In this document: positions 27,755-37,688 of the stretch, in pieces
Position numbering within the stretch: position 1 is the stretch's first letter
Layout: each line of letters opens with the position of its first letter
Source of the DNA: Bartonella doshiae NCTC 12862 = ATCC 700133
GTDB taxonomy: Bacteria; Pseudomonadota; Alphaproteobacteria; Rhizobiales; Rhizobiaceae
Length of the DNA stretch: 64,000 bases
NCBI RefSeq assembly: GCF_000278155.1
Contig: NZ_JH725097.1
Coordinates: 101,877-165,876, forward strand
Direction: 5' to 3'
The notes under the pieces: model-generated
Database searches by the model: none
Told to the model about the DNA's origin: nothing
Seen by the model: only the letters and a program-made list of their open reading frames with translations
Position numbers and translations under genes: made by a program

Positions 27755-28975
27755 ATGCGTCGAGTTGTTGTAAGCGGAATGGGAATTGTTTCCGCGATTG
27801 GGAATGATACGCAGGCTGTTTTAACCAGTTTATATGAAGCAAAATCCGGAATTTCTTACGCACCTCAATATGCTGAATTAGGTTTCCGAAGCAGAGTTCA
27901 TGGTAAACCTGATGTTAATATAGAAGAATTGGTTGATCGACGTGCTTTACGTTTTCATGGACGTGGAACTGCTTGGAATCACATTGCCATGGATCAAGCA
28001 ATTGCTGATGCGGGTTTAGAACCTCATGAAGTATCAAATGAACATACAGGTATCATTATGGGCTCTGGAGGAGCTTCAACTCAATCCATTGTTGAGGCTG
28101 CTGATATTACACGCCAAAAGGGTCCAAAACGCGTTGGTCCTTTTGTCGTGCCTAAAGCGATGAGTTCTACTGCATCCGCAACACTTGCAACTTTTTTTAA
28201 AATTAAAGGAGTAAATTATTCAATCTCTTCAGCTTGCGCTACATCTAATCACTGTATCGGTAATGCCTATGAAATGATACAATATGGCAAACAAGATCGT
28301 ATGTTTGCTGGTGGCTGTGAAGATTTAGATTGGACATTATCTGTTTTATTTGATGCCATGGGTGCCATGTCTAGCAAATATAATGATGTGCCAGAAAAAG
28401 CATCACGTGCTTATGATATCAATCGCGATGGTTTTGTTATTGCTGGTGGAGCTGGTGTATTGGTCCTGGAAGAACTAGAATGCGCTAAAGCACGTGGTGC
28501 AAAAATCTACGGAGAAATTGTTGGTTATGGTGCTACATCTGATGGGCATGACATGGTTGCCCCATCTGGAGAAGGAGCAGAGCGATGCATGCGTATGGCA
28601 CTTGCAAGCGTGCATGAAAAAATTGATTATATCAATCCCCATGCAACAGCAACACCGGTTGGAGACCCCCCTGAAATAGAAGCAATCCGCCGCATTTTTG
28701 GAACAGGAGACCAATGCCCGCCAATTTCTGCTACAAAATCTCTTACCGGTCACTCTTTGGGGGCCGCAGGTGTTCAAGAAGCGATCTATACACTGTTAAT
28801 GATGAATCATAATTTTATTTGTGAAAGTGCTCATATTGAAGAGCTTGATCCTAATTTTTCCGATATGCCAATTGTTCGTAAGCGTCGTGATCATCAACAA
28901 CTTAATACTGTATTGTCTAATACCTTTGGTTTTGGCGGTACCAATGCAACGCTCATTTTCCAACGCTATGTATAA
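27755..28975 (+). CDS. fabB: 3-oxoacyl-ACP synthase I FabB
   Basis: Elongates the cis-unsaturated intermediate delivered by FabA. 406 aa thiolase-fold condensing enzyme with nucleophile Cys in [12 protein letters not shown], catalytic His in [12 protein letters not shown] and in [13 protein letters not shown], and the FGFGGTNA end. The strong AAGGAGG ribosome site decides ATG 27755. Confidence 0.96.
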   Translation: MRRVVVSGMGIVSAIGNDTQAVLTSLYEAKSGISYAPQYAELGFRSRVHGKPDVNIEELVDRRALRFHGRGTAWNHIAMDQAIADAGLEPHEVSNEHTGIIMGSGGASTQSIVEAADITRQKGPKRVGPFVVPKAMSSTASATLATFFKIKGVNYSISSACATSNHCIGNAYEMIQYGKQDRMFAGGCEDLDWTLSVLFDAMGAMSSKYNDVPEKASRAYDINRDGFVIAGGAGVLVLEELECAKARGAKIYGEIVGYGATSDGHDMVAPSGEGAERCMRMALASVHEKIDYINPHATATPVGDPPEIEAIRRIFGTGDQCPPISATKSLTGHSLGAAGVQEAIYTLLMMNHNFICESAHIEELDPNFSDMPIVRKRRDHQQLNTVLSNTFGFGGTNATLIFQRYV

Positions 28976-29026
28976 AACAGGAGTTCTTAGCTGATTGAAA
29001 ACAAGCACGGTCTTACGGAGAATAAT

Positions 29027-29845
29027 ATGAAAGCTTTGATGGAGGGAAAACGTGGCCTTATTATGGGGGTTGCAAATGACCATTCAATTGCTTGGGGCAT
29101 TGCATGTCAACTAGCAAATGCAGGGGCTGAATTAGCATTTACTTATCAAGGAGATGCTTTCGGAAAACGCGTTCAACCACTCGCGGAAAAACTCGGCTGT
29201 AAGTTATTGCTTGAATGCGATGTAGAAAAAGTTGAAAATATTGATCGTGTTTTTGAGTATCTTGAAAAAGAATGGAAAACTATTGATTTTGTTGTCCATG
29301 CCATTGGTTTTTCAGACAAAAACCAACTAAAAGGACGTTATGTTGATGTCACAACACGCGAGAACTTTAACCGTACGATGGTGATCTCAGCTTACTCCTT
29401 TACTGAAATTGCTCAGCGTGCTGGTAAGCTTATGCCGAATGGAGGAGCGCTTTTAACACTCACCTATGGCGCTTCACAGCAAGTTGTACCTAATTATAAT
29501 GTTATGGGTATTGCTAAAGCTGCTTTAGAAGCTATGGTACGCTATTTAGCTGCGGATTTTGGTCCCCAAAATATTCGTGTCAATGCAATTTCAGCTGGTC
29601 CTATTAGAACTTTAGCCGGTAATGGCATTGCTGCTGCGCGAGCAATTTTTTCCTATCAACGCCGTAATTCGCCTTTACGCCGTACTGTAAATATCAATGA
29701 AATCGGAAAATCGGCTCTTTATCTGCTTTCCGATTTGTCATCAGGTGTTACTGGTGAAATCCATTATGTTGATTCAGGCTATAACATTATGTCTATGCCA
29801 ACACTTGAAGAATTAAAACAAAGTGAGGAAACTCAGGGAGAATAA
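29027..29845 (+). CDS. fabI: Enoyl-ACP reductase FabI
   Basis: NADH-dependent reduction of enoyl-ACP, last step of each fatty-acid cycle. 272 aa, short-chain-dehydrogenase fold: GVANDHSIAWGIA cofactor loop, VHAIGFSD, and the Y-x6-K active site in NYNVMGIAKAALEA. This is the class targeted by triclosan (family knowledge). Ribosome site GGAG. 51 bases behind fabB, so one operon. Confidence 0.96.
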   Translation: MKALMEGKRGLIMGVANDHSIAWGIACQLANAGAELAFTYQGDAFGKRVQPLAEKLGCKLLLECDVEKVENIDRVFEYLEKEWKTIDFVVHAIGFSDKNQLKGRYVDVTTRENFNRTMVISAYSFTEIAQRAGKLMPNGGALLTLTYGASQQVVPNYNVMGIAKAALEAMVRYLAADFGPQNIRVNAISAGPIRTLAGNGIAAARAIFSYQRRNSPLRRTVNINEIGKSALYLLSDLSSGVTGEIHYVDSGYNIMSMPTLEELKQSEETQGE

Positions 29846-30133
29846 CTATTCATAGTACTTAGAAATACGAAATGATTATTTGCAAACTATTTTAAGAAAT
29901 ATATTGAGCATTTTCTCAAGCTTATAATATTTATAATTGGAAGAAATAGCTTATTTTCAAAAGTGTGATTTAGACACCAGTTAAGTTATTCATGTTTAAG
30001 TTATATTATATAAAACTAAACCCATGTAACACTGTAATTTTATAAAGCATTATCATATTATTTAATTGATCAACGTAATCTGTTTAAAAGCTTCTGTTAT
30101 ATTATAATCGTATTGTTCATGTATTTGGATTGT

Positions 30134-31156
30134 TTAAAAACATACTGTATCATACATTTCATCTTTGAGTGTTCGACTCAATAATGCATGAGCTGCTTCA
30201 AAAATGCTTTTATTACAAAATAGAACTTTATAAATTTGCTCTGTAATTGGCATTTCCACCCCAATACGTTGTGCTAACATACGCACTTCTTGAGTATTTA
30301 AATAACCCTCTACAACTTGACCTACCTGTTTTTTTGCTTCTTCTATATCCATTCCTTGGCCAAGAAACATTCCAAAACGACGATTGCGTGACTGATTATC
30401 AGTACATGTCAAAACCAAATCACCTAAACCTGTCATTCCCATAAATGTGCTAAGCTCAGCACCCATAGCAATGCCTAAACGGCTGATTTCAGCTAATCCT
30501 CGTGTGACAAGAGCTATTCGAGCATTTGCTCCAAATCCCATACCATCTGATATTCCAGCACCAATGGCAATGACATTTTTGACTGCCCCACCTAATTGAA
30601 CACCAACCATATCTGAGTTTTTATAAACTCTAAAACTTTTACTACAATGGAAAAGTTTTTGTAATTCTTCACTAAATTCAGTATTAGAAGCCGATACCGT
30701 AATTGCAGTGGGCAAACCAATTGCAAGTTCTTTAGAAAAAGTCGGTCCAGAAAAGACAGCCAAAGGGATTTTATCACCTAAAATCTCGCGGGCAACTTCT
30801 TGTAAAAGACGTCCTGTACCATGTTCTAGACCTTTCGTTACCCAAATAATACGCGAATATTGATCCAAATAGAGCTTAATATTGCATAATAGCTGGCGAA
30901 ATCCATGGCTTGGAACAGCAATTAATATGTTATGGCTTGCTGTTATTGCAGCCTCAAGCGAAGCTTCAATTAATAAATTATCGGGAAATTCAACATCGGG
31001 CAAATACGTTTGATTACTGCGCTGTTCCTGTAATTCTCTCATATGTTGAGGTTTATTGCCCCAGAGTAAAACACGATGGCCATTACGGGCAAGAACAACG
31101 GCTAATGCAGTACCAAAAGAACCAGCACCAAGAACGGTCATCGAAACGGTTTTCAT
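30134..31156 (-). CDS. gpsA: Glycerol-3-phosphate dehydrogenase [NAD(P)+]
   Basis: Reduces dihydroxyacetone phosphate to sn-glycerol 3-phosphate for phospholipid synthesis. Dinucleotide loop [12 protein letters not shown] at the N-terminus; [22 protein letters not shown] and the catalytic Lys region [16 protein letters not shown] follow; [18 protein letters not shown] is the substrate loop. 340 aa from ATG 31156; a TTG eight codons upstream with GGA before it is an alternative start. Convergent with fabI, and the two cooperate in lipid synthesis. 288 bases between the two genes show nothing else. Confidence 0.95.
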   Translation of the reverse strand: MKTVSMTVLGAGSFGTALAVVLARNGHRVLLWGNKPQHMRELQEQRSNQTYLPDVEFPDNLLIEASLEAAITASHNILIAVPSHGFRQLLCNIKLYLDQYSRIIWVTKGLEHGTGRLLQEVAREILGDKIPLAVFSGPTFSKELAIGLPTAITVSASNTEFSEELQKLFHCSKSFRVYKNSDMVGVQLGGAVKNVIAIGAGISDGMGFGANARIALVTRGLAEISRLGIAMGAELSTFMGMTGLGDLVLTCTDNQSRNRRFGMFLGQGMDIEEAKKQVGQVVEGYLNTQEVRMLAQRIGVEMPITEQIYKVLFCNKSIFEAAHALLSRTLKDEMYDTVCF

Positions 31157-31522
31157 TAACGTTTTCTGATTATTTTCCAAATTTCCGATTTTACTGTATA
31201 TTTATATTATAGTAGCAAATATCTTTAATATAAATTCATTGAATTTGAAAGAGCTACTTCTCCGTAGCTTTATAAAATACTAGAATATAAAACCTTTTAA
31301 AGATCCCCATATTCTATGTATTGAATTACATAAACATCATTTTTGTACATTCTACAAATGACTGTTAATTTCAAATTAAAATTAGATTTTTCTAAATTAT
31401 CTATAGATTCTCTTGGTTAGAATAAAAGCGCATTTACCATTTTCTAAATGATTACTCCACTGAATCTTGTGCTTAATACCCACCTTGCTAGCCTACAAAC
31501 ATTTTTATGACTAAACTGCCTA
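31157..31522. other. Intergenic stretch upstream of gpsA
   Basis: AT-rich, no gene seen. It carries the gpsA promoter (not placed) and leads into the terminator of the cyo operon. Confidence 0.4.
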
Positions 31523-31553
31523 TAAAAAAAGCCAATGCTAAGTGCATTGGCTT
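31523..31553 (-). terminator. Intrinsic terminator of the cyoABCD operon
   Basis: On the minus strand AAAGCCAATGC-ACTTA-GCATTGGCTTT is a perfect 11-bp stem, followed by a T run. It lies about 30 bases past the cyoD stop. Confidence 0.92.
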
Positions 31554-31585
31554 TATAAATACATTATATGTACCTGGTAATCATC

Positions 31586-32182
31586 TTACGGAGTCTGCAC
31601 ACCTAGCGCTTCTCCCACCGGTATATTTTCATTAGGCGTCTGCTCTTCTTCAGAAACCTGCGCATCTGATGCTTGCCCTACCGGTATTTCTACACTAGGT
31701 ACCTGTTCTACAGGTGCCTGCGTACCTAAAACTTCCTCCGAAGATACCCCTGTACCTGATAACTGTTCCTCTGGTTTTTGTATATCTGATAATTCCTCTA
31801 TTGCGGATACAGAACCACTGCTTCTTAATTCTTCCGGCTCAATAATACGTCCTGAACCACCCATCATATTATAATTCAAATGAGAAATAGCCCACCACGT
31901 TCCTCCAATAATAATGAAAACGCAAATAACTGCAAACCATAAAGTGCTTAAATTCCATTTGGCATCTGGACCAGAATTTAAGTGTAAAAAGAAAACAATT
32001 TGCACTATAATTTGAATAATTGCCATCCCCAAAAGATATACAACCTTTGTACTAATTGCCCAGCTCTCCATCATTCCATACATCACAGGAATAAAAGAAC
32101 CCAAAGTGAAAAACACAGCCAAAATAAAACCAACTATATAGGAACCATTACTTGGACTATGTGCATCATTGTGCATACTCAT
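31586..32182 (-). CDS. cyoD: Cytochrome o ubiquinol oxidase subunit IV with an unusual acidic tail
   Basis: Small accessory membrane subunit of the bo3-type quinol oxidase. Residues 1-110 are a normal CyoD: three membrane helices, with VQIVFFLHLNSGPDAKWN between helices 2 and 3. Start ATG 32182 follows TTAGGAG and shares one base with the cyoC stop (TAATG). After residue ~111 comes an 87-residue tail rich in Glu, Pro, Gln, Val and Ser, with loose repeats (EQLSGTG, EEVLGTQAP, VEQVPSVEIPVGQ, ENIPVGEALGVQTP). CyoD is usually about 110-130 aa, so the tail is an addition. There is no frameshift to explain it. Confidence 0.93.
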   Translation of the reverse strand: MSMHNDAHSPSNGSYIVGFILAVFFTLGSFIPVMYGMMESWAISTKVVYLLGMAIIQIIVQIVFFLHLNSGPDAKWNLSTLWFAVICVFIIIGGTWWAISHLNYNMMGGSGRIIEPEELRSSGSVSAIEELSDIQKPEEQLSGTGVSSEEVLGTQAPVEQVPSVEIPVGQASDAQVSEEEQTPNENIPVGEALGVQTP

Positions 32183-32847
32183 TACAATGCTCCTAACAAA
32201 TAAACCATAGTAAAAACACCAACCCACACAATATCAAGCAAATGCCAGAAAATTGAAAGACATGTCAAACGTGTTTTATTATCTTGATCTAAACCATTAC
32301 GACGAAGATGAAAAAACATTACTATCATCCAGAGAAGCCCAACACTCACATGAAGACCATGAGTGCCAACCAAAGCAAAAAATGCTGACCAATAAGCAGA
32401 CAAAATCTCTCGACCAAAAATCTGTAAACCCGTTGCATGATCAATACCAGCGTATGCACCAGGATCGTAATAGAATACCTCGCCCAAAAGTTCATGGAAT
32501 TCATAAATTTCCATTCCAATAAAGAAAGCTCCAAGTACAAAGGTAATAGCTAGCCATAAACGCACACCACCGAGATTGCTCTTATGGGTTTGTACCATTA
32601 CAAAACCATAAGTAATTGATGACAACAATAAGATAGCGGTTTCAACCAAAACAAATTTTAAATCAATAAACTCATTGCCAGCTTTTCCCCCTCCATAAGA
32701 AGAAGAGAAAACAGTAAAACTTGAAAAAAGCGTTGCGAATAGAATCAAATCCGAAAGAATATAGATCCAGAAACCAAATGTCATTGTTGAGCTATTGTCG
32801 TGATGATGCTCATCAACATGAGCATTATTCATTGTCATAGCACTCAT
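32182..32847 (-). CDS. cyoC: Cytochrome o ubiquinol oxidase subunit III
   Basis: Membrane subunit III of the heme-copper quinol oxidase. 221 aa, five membrane helices, with a His-rich N-terminus (VDEHHHDNSS) and the family blocks FGFWIYILSDLILFATLF, WSAFFALVGTHGLHVSVGL and FWHLLDIVWVGVF. ATG overlaps the cyoB stop by 4 bases. Confidence 0.96.
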   Translation of the reverse strand: MSAMTMNNAHVDEHHHDNSSTMTFGFWIYILSDLILFATLFSSFTVFSSSYGGGKAGNEFIDLKFVLVETAILLLSSITYGFVMVQTHKSNLGGVRLWLAITFVLGAFFIGMEIYEFHELLGEVFYYDPGAYAGIDHATGLQIFGREILSAYWSAFFALVGTHGLHVSVGLLWMIVMFFHLRRNGLDQDNKTRLTCLSIFWHLLDIVWVGVFTMVYLLGAL

Positions 32848-34862
32848 ACTCTTACTCCTTGCTCTTTAAGAACTGCTGTAAAAGCATCCTCAGTTTTCTG
32901 CACTTCTTCAGCTGAAATATAGTAACCATGATGATCACCAGTTAATGAATGACATACAATCGTTGCAACAAAACCAATCAATCCAATCGCAACAAGCCAC
33001 CAAATATGCCAAACAAGAGCAAAACCAACAACCAATGAAAAGAATCCTGCAATAATTCCAGCGGATGTATTTGATGGCATATGAATTTTTGCAAATCCAC
33101 TTGTCGGACGCTGATAACCATTCTTCTTCATATTCCAATAAGCATCGTCAGATTGTACCTCTGGAAGTATTGCAAAATTGTAAGAAGGAGGAGGTGAAGA
33201 AATAGACCATTCAAGTGTCCGTGCATCACCCCAAGAATCATTTATTGTCACTGGCAAGCATCCTCTATGTTTAATACCGTACCAAATTGCCAAAACAACT
33301 TGCAGCACAAAACAAAGAATACCAAGCAAGATAATAAAAGCACCTAATGCAGCGATTACGAACATTGGTTGCCAACTAGGCTCCATGTAATGTTGAAGAC
33401 GACGCGTCGCACCCATTAAACCAAGTGCATAGACTGGGAAAAAAGCAAGGTAAAAACCAATGAACCAACACCAGAAAGATGCAATACCCAATGCCCGATT
33501 TGGTTTATAACCAAAAGCTTTTGGAAACCAAAAAGCAAGTCCCGCTAAATAAGCAAAAACCACACCTCCAATAATTGTATGGTGGAAATGTGCTACTAAA
33601 AAGAGCGAATTATGAAACTGCCAATCAGCAGGAACAATTGAGAGCAATACACCCGTTAATCCACCACCAACGAACGTAAATATCATCCCCATGCACCAAA
33701 GCATCGGAGGTTCAAAACGAATCCGACCTTTATACATAGTAAACAACCAATTAAAGACTTTAACACCTGTTGGAACCGCAATGATCATTGTTGCAATACC
33801 AAAGAAGGTATTTACAGCTTCTCCTCCACCCATTGTGAAAAAATGGTGACCCCAAACAAGAAGAGAAAGAATCAAAATAACCAACATTGCCCATACCATA
33901 GAAGTATAACCAAAAAGGCGTTTTGAAGAAAAAGTTGAGACAACCTCAGAAACAATCCCAAAAGCAGGAACAACCAAAACATAAACTTCAGGATGACCAA
34001 AAATCCAAACATAGTTAATCCACACCATTGGATTTCCACCACCAACATTGGTAAAAAAATTCATGCCCAAATAACGATCGCATGCCAAGAGTGCAAATGC
34101 TACAGTTAAGACAGGGTAAATAACTAAAATAAGGACATTGCTAACAAAAGCGCTCCAACAAAAGACGGGCATTCTCATCATCGTCATCCCAGGAGCACGC
34201 ATTTTAATGATGGTCGCGACAAAATTGATCGCCCCCATTGTCGTCGCAATACCAGAAAGCTGAAGTGACCACAAATAATAATCTACTCCTGTATCTGGAC
34301 TACCTTGCAACTCAGTGAAAGGTGGATACATCAACCAACCACCACGACCAAAATTTCCAACACCTAGGGATATGTTAATCAATATTGCCCCTGCAGCAGT
34401 AATCCAAAACCCTAAATTATTCGCAAAAGGGAAGGCAACATCACGAGCACCAATTTGAAGCGGTATAAGATAATTGAAAAGACCAAATAAAATAGGCGTA
34501 GCCATGAAGAAAATCATAATGGTGCCATGGGCCGAAAAAATCTGATCAAAATGATCAGGTGGCAAATACCCTGCCGATTCACTCCCAAGCGCCAAAGCCT
34601 GATGTGTCCGCATCATAATCGCATCAGCAAAACCACGAACAAGCATGATAATCCCAAGAACGATGTACATAATGCCAATTCGCTTATGGTCAACTGTTGT
34701 AATCCAATTTCGCCATAAAACTCCCCACCATCCAAGCACCGTTAAAGCAATAACAGCAATTAAACCAACCAAAACGATCGCAATACATGTATATAAAACG
34801 ATTGGTTCATGTGCAAGTGCGTGAAAAGCACCAGCAGTAGGATCTGTAAGTCTTCCAAACAT
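32844..34862 (-). CDS. cyoB: Cytochrome o ubiquinol oxidase subunit I
   Basis: Catalytic subunit; reduces O2 to water with electrons from ubiquinol and pumps protons. 672 aa, about 15 membrane helices. Heme/copper ligands and the cross-linked His-Tyr lie in IFGHPEVYVLVVPAFG; the His pair of CuB is in WGHHFFTMGGG, and the high- and low-spin heme His in LVAHFHHTIIGG. N-terminal TTVDHKRIGIMYI is typical. Intact. Confidence 0.97.
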   Translation of the reverse strand: MFGRLTDPTAGAFHALAHEPIVLYTCIAIVLVGLIAVIALTVLGWWGVLWRNWITTVDHKRIGIMYIVLGIIMLVRGFADAIMMRTHQALALGSESAGYLPPDHFDQIFSAHGTIMIFFMATPILFGLFNYLIPLQIGARDVAFPFANNLGFWITAAGAILINISLGVGNFGRGGWLMYPPFTELQGSPDTGVDYYLWSLQLSGIATTMGAINFVATIIKMRAPGMTMMRMPVFCWSAFVSNVLILVIYPVLTVAFALLACDRYLGMNFFTNVGGGNPMVWINYVWIFGHPEVYVLVVPAFGIVSEVVSTFSSKRLFGYTSMVWAMLVILILSLLVWGHHFFTMGGGEAVNTFFGIATMIIAVPTGVKVFNWLFTMYKGRIRFEPPMLWCMGMIFTFVGGGLTGVLLSIVPADWQFHNSLFLVAHFHHTIIGGVVFAYLAGLAFWFPKAFGYKPNRALGIASFWCWFIGFYLAFFPVYALGLMGATRRLQHYMEPSWQPMFVIAALGAFIILLGILCFVLQVVLAIWYGIKHRGCLPVTINDSWGDARTLEWSISSPPPSYNFAILPEVQSDDAYWNMKKNGYQRPTSGFAKIHMPSNTSAGIIAGFFSLVVGFALVWHIWWLVAIGLIGFVATIVCHSLTGDHHGYYISAEEVQKTEDAFTAVLKEQGVRV

Positions 34863-34933
34863 TTCTCAACCCATATCAAATGAATTTCAGTTTAAAAGAA
34901 ACCTTATTTAAAAAGGTTCTTTCTCGATTGATC

Positions 34934-35905
34934 CTAGATAACACCAGGATCAAAAACAGAACAAAGTGCACCCCAAAGTGTCTGAGCAGCGGCACGCTTC
35001 ATTAAGTCTTCATTGCAGACCGTATTTTCATCAACACATCGATTGACAATCCGATAGTAAAGCCGCTTTTCAACAGGAGCAAAATAACGCACTTCAGCAT
35101 CCTTTTCCTTCGCAACAATATCACCCATACGAGGCGCAATAGAAAGCTGACGATAAGATGCGCGGTCAAGTGCTTGACCATTAGCCCGAGCTTTAATAAT
35201 CCAATCATCAAAATCTTGTGAAGATACAGAATACCATTTAAAACGCATCCCTGCAAAACCATCACCGCTGTAATTCGCAGAGCTCCCTTTAAATACTCCC
35301 TGTTCATCAGCAATTAAATGCAATTTAGCATTCATTTGCGGCATAGCATAAAGAACCGTTCCCAGTTTTGGGACCCAAAAGGCATTAACAGAACTCTCTG
35401 ATGTTAACTGCAAAAAAACCTGACGACCTTCAGGTGCATAAATTTCATTTATAGATGCAATACCATACTCAGGATAAATAAAAAGCCATTTCCAATCAAG
35501 AGCAACAGCATCAATTTGTAACGGCTTTTCTTCTCCAACAACCTCCACTGGAAGCGGATTTTCTGGTTCAAGCTCATAGGTATAATAGGCCGTCAGCGCT
35601 CCTAAAATAATTACGATAATAATGGGAACACTCCACATAAAGGCTTCAATTTTATTTGAGTGTCCCCAATCAGGTAAATACTCTTTCGCTGTATTTGATG
35701 CACGATATTTGATAGCTAAAAATACCACACTCACCATCACTGGAATGACAACGCAAAGCATAACAAGAACACAAATCACAATCAGCACAAGCTGTTGACG
35801 TGCAACATACCCTGATGGTTGGATAACATCAATTTTACAACTAGATAAAAGCAGTGCGACCCCTAAAATCACAAACATTTCTAATTGTCTAATAAAGCTT
35901 TTCAT
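34934..35905 (-). CDS. cyoA: Cytochrome o ubiquinol oxidase subunit II
   Basis: Periplasm-facing subunit with a cupredoxin fold, lacking CuA as is normal for quinol oxidases. 323 aa: lipoprotein-type signal with ALLLSSC, two membrane helices, then the domain with DWKWLFIYPEYGIAS and SVNAFWVPKLGTVLYAMPQM. GFAGMRFKWYSVS is the family block. First gene of cyoABCD; AACGGGGG ribosome site. A 71-base gap to cyoB. Confidence 0.96.
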   Translation of the reverse strand: MKSFIRQLEMFVILGVALLLSSCKIDVIQPSGYVARQQLVLIVICVLVMLCVVIPVMVSVVFLAIKYRASNTAKEYLPDWGHSNKIEAFMWSVPIIIVIILGALTAYYTYELEPENPLPVEVVGEEKPLQIDAVALDWKWLFIYPEYGIASINEIYAPEGRQVFLQLTSESSVNAFWVPKLGTVLYAMPQMNAKLHLIADEQGVFKGSSANYSGDGFAGMRFKWYSVSSQDFDDWIIKARANGQALDRASYRQLSIAPRMGDIVAKEKDAEVRYFAPVEKRLYYRIVNRCVDENTVCNEDLMKRAAAQTLWGALCSVFDPGVI

Positions 35906-36034
35906 CTTTATTTACCCCCGTTACATGCACTGGAAGTTACTATAAATAAACAGATAGCACCTTAATGGCCATCTTACCTATCCAAAAATATTTATCAAGT
36001 AAATTCAACATCCATATTTCTCTTATCCAACGCT

Positions 36035-36481
36035 CTATCCATTATATTTAAATTGCTTAGCAATATATTCAAGCGCAAGTAGATATCCCTCACTTCCACA
36101 ACCAGATATAATTGCATCCACACCCGCAGAGGTGTAGGAATGGTGACGAAAGGCTTCACGCTGATAAATATGAGACAAATGAACTTCTACCTTTAGCCCT
36201 GAAAACATCTTTAATGCATCAAGAAGCGCAACGGATGTATGACTATAAGCCGCTGGATTGATGATTAATCCAGAACTGACACCAATAGCCTCCTGTATCC
36301 ACTCTATTAATTGTCCTTCACAATTACTTTGATGAAACTGCACTTTCACACCAAGCTTTATTGCCTTTTCTCTGCAGCATTGTTCAATCTCTTCTAAGGT
36401 TTTAGTTCCATAAATTTCTGACTCACGTCTACCGAGAAAATTTAAATTAGGACCATTTAAAACTGTTATAATAGTAGACAT
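36035..36481 (-). CDS. aroQ: 3-dehydroquinate dehydratase, type II
   Basis: Third step of the shikimate pathway. 148 aa, flavodoxin-like dodecamer-forming enzyme. Active-site residues are in NGPNLNFLGRRESEIYG (Asn, Arg, Tyr), NPAAYSHTSVAL (substrate Asn, His partner) and EVHLSHIYQREAFRHHS (catalytic His). The internal ATG 36481 is chosen from AGAGGC and the family start MSTIITVLNGPN; 16 codons upstream are open but unsupported. It supplies the pathway that feeds pheA. Confidence 0.95.
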   Translation of the reverse strand: MSTIITVLNGPNLNFLGRRESEIYGTKTLEEIEQCCREKAIKLGVKVQFHQSNCEGQLIEWIQEAIGVSSGLIINPAAYSHTSVALLDALKMFSGLKVEVHLSHIYQREAFRHHSYTSAGVDAIISGCGSEGYLLALEYIAKQFKYNG

Positions 36482-36537
36482 AGCAAGCCTCTTCTCCTCG
36501 ATCACCACCCTATAAAAAAACTTTAACACGCTTTTTG

Positions 36538-37668
36538 CTACGATAAAGCTCCATCTTTAATTTCAAAAAACTCTGCTCTCCCTTTTAAAGAATCAAATAA
36601 AATACGATCTGTTCCTGTCATAAATGTTTGCCCACCTAAATCATCAAGAATATCAAATAAAGCAGCACGCCGATGAGAATCAAGATGCGCTGCCATTTCA
36701 TCAAGGAGAAGAATAGGTGCTTTCTCTGACATCATTCCTGTTAAACGTGCATGACATAAAACCAAACCTGTCAACAAAGCTTTCTGCTCACCTGTCGAAC
36801 AGGATGTTGCAGCCATATTTTTATCGGCATAAAAAACTTGTAAATCTGTGCGATGCGGTCCTTCTAATGTCCGCCCAGCAGCACGATCTATCGCGCGATT
36901 ATGCTGTAACCGATCACAAAATTGCTCTTCAACCTCAACTGCTGATATCTTACCCAGAGCCGTCTCTAAAAAACCATCAATTTGTAAAAAAGCCCGCGGG
37001 AAAGGTATCTGAGATGGCGTTCGTGAAAACATGTCATTTAAAAGCCTAACAACATCAATACGCGCTGCAGCGATAGCCGTTGCAAGTTCTGCCATTTGCT
37101 TTTCTAAAGCATCAAACCAAGCACAATCATTATTTCCATCTAAAAATAAACGATTACGTGCACGCATAACTCTATCATAATCTGCTATACGACGACTATG
37201 CAAAGGATCAATAGCCAAAACCATACGATCCAAAAAACGGCGACGCTCAAGTGAAGGTCCCGTAAAAATCCCATCCATAGAAGGAGTTAGCACACTCATG
37301 TGACAGTAATCTGTCAAGCTATCACTTGTCTCATTTACACCATTAATATGGACTTTTCGACTGTTATCGCCTGCCTCTAAAGCCGTACCAATATTTACTT
37401 CACCATAAAGGGCACATTGTAAACGAGCAAACACTACAAACCCTGCATTCTCACCATCCGCAAAGCTGACATCAGAATACGACGCACGCCGTAAACCACG
37501 ACCAGGAGAAAGAAAAGACAGCGCTTCTAAAAGATTTGTTTTACCAGCACCGTTATGGCCAATAAAAACCACATGCTGACCTGAAAAATGAATATTAAAA
37601 GAAGAATAATTGCGATAACGTACAAGCCTTAGCTGCCTCACTGTCACTTTGTGCACATGATCAGCCAT
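36538..37668 (-). CDS. recF: DNA replication and repair protein RecF
   Basis: SMC-like ATPase that loads RecA at gaps together with RecO and RecR. Walker A GHNGAGKTNLLEA at residues ~33-45, signature STGEQKALLTGLVL, Walker B APILLLDEMAAHLD. 376 aa from ATG 37668; TTG 37677 is an alternative. Twenty bases behind dnaN, so probably one transcript, as in many bacteria. Confidence 0.95.
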   Translation of the reverse strand: MADHVHKVTVRQLRLVRYRNYSSFNIHFSGQHVVFIGHNGAGKTNLLEALSFLSPGRGLRRASYSDVSFADGENAGFVVFARLQCALYGEVNIGTALEAGDNSRKVHINGVNETSDSLTDYCHMSVLTPSMDGIFTGPSLERRRFLDRMVLAIDPLHSRRIADYDRVMRARNRLFLDGNNDCAWFDALEKQMAELATAIAAARIDVVRLLNDMFSRTPSQIPFPRAFLQIDGFLETALGKISAVEVEEQFCDRLQHNRAIDRAAGRTLEGPHRTDLQVFYADKNMAATSCSTGEQKALLTGLVLCHARLTGMMSEKAPILLLDEMAAHLDSHRRAALFDILDDLGGQTFMTGTDRILFDSLKGRAEFFEIKDGALS

Positions 37669-37688
37669 GCATCGCAAAATAATTGCCC

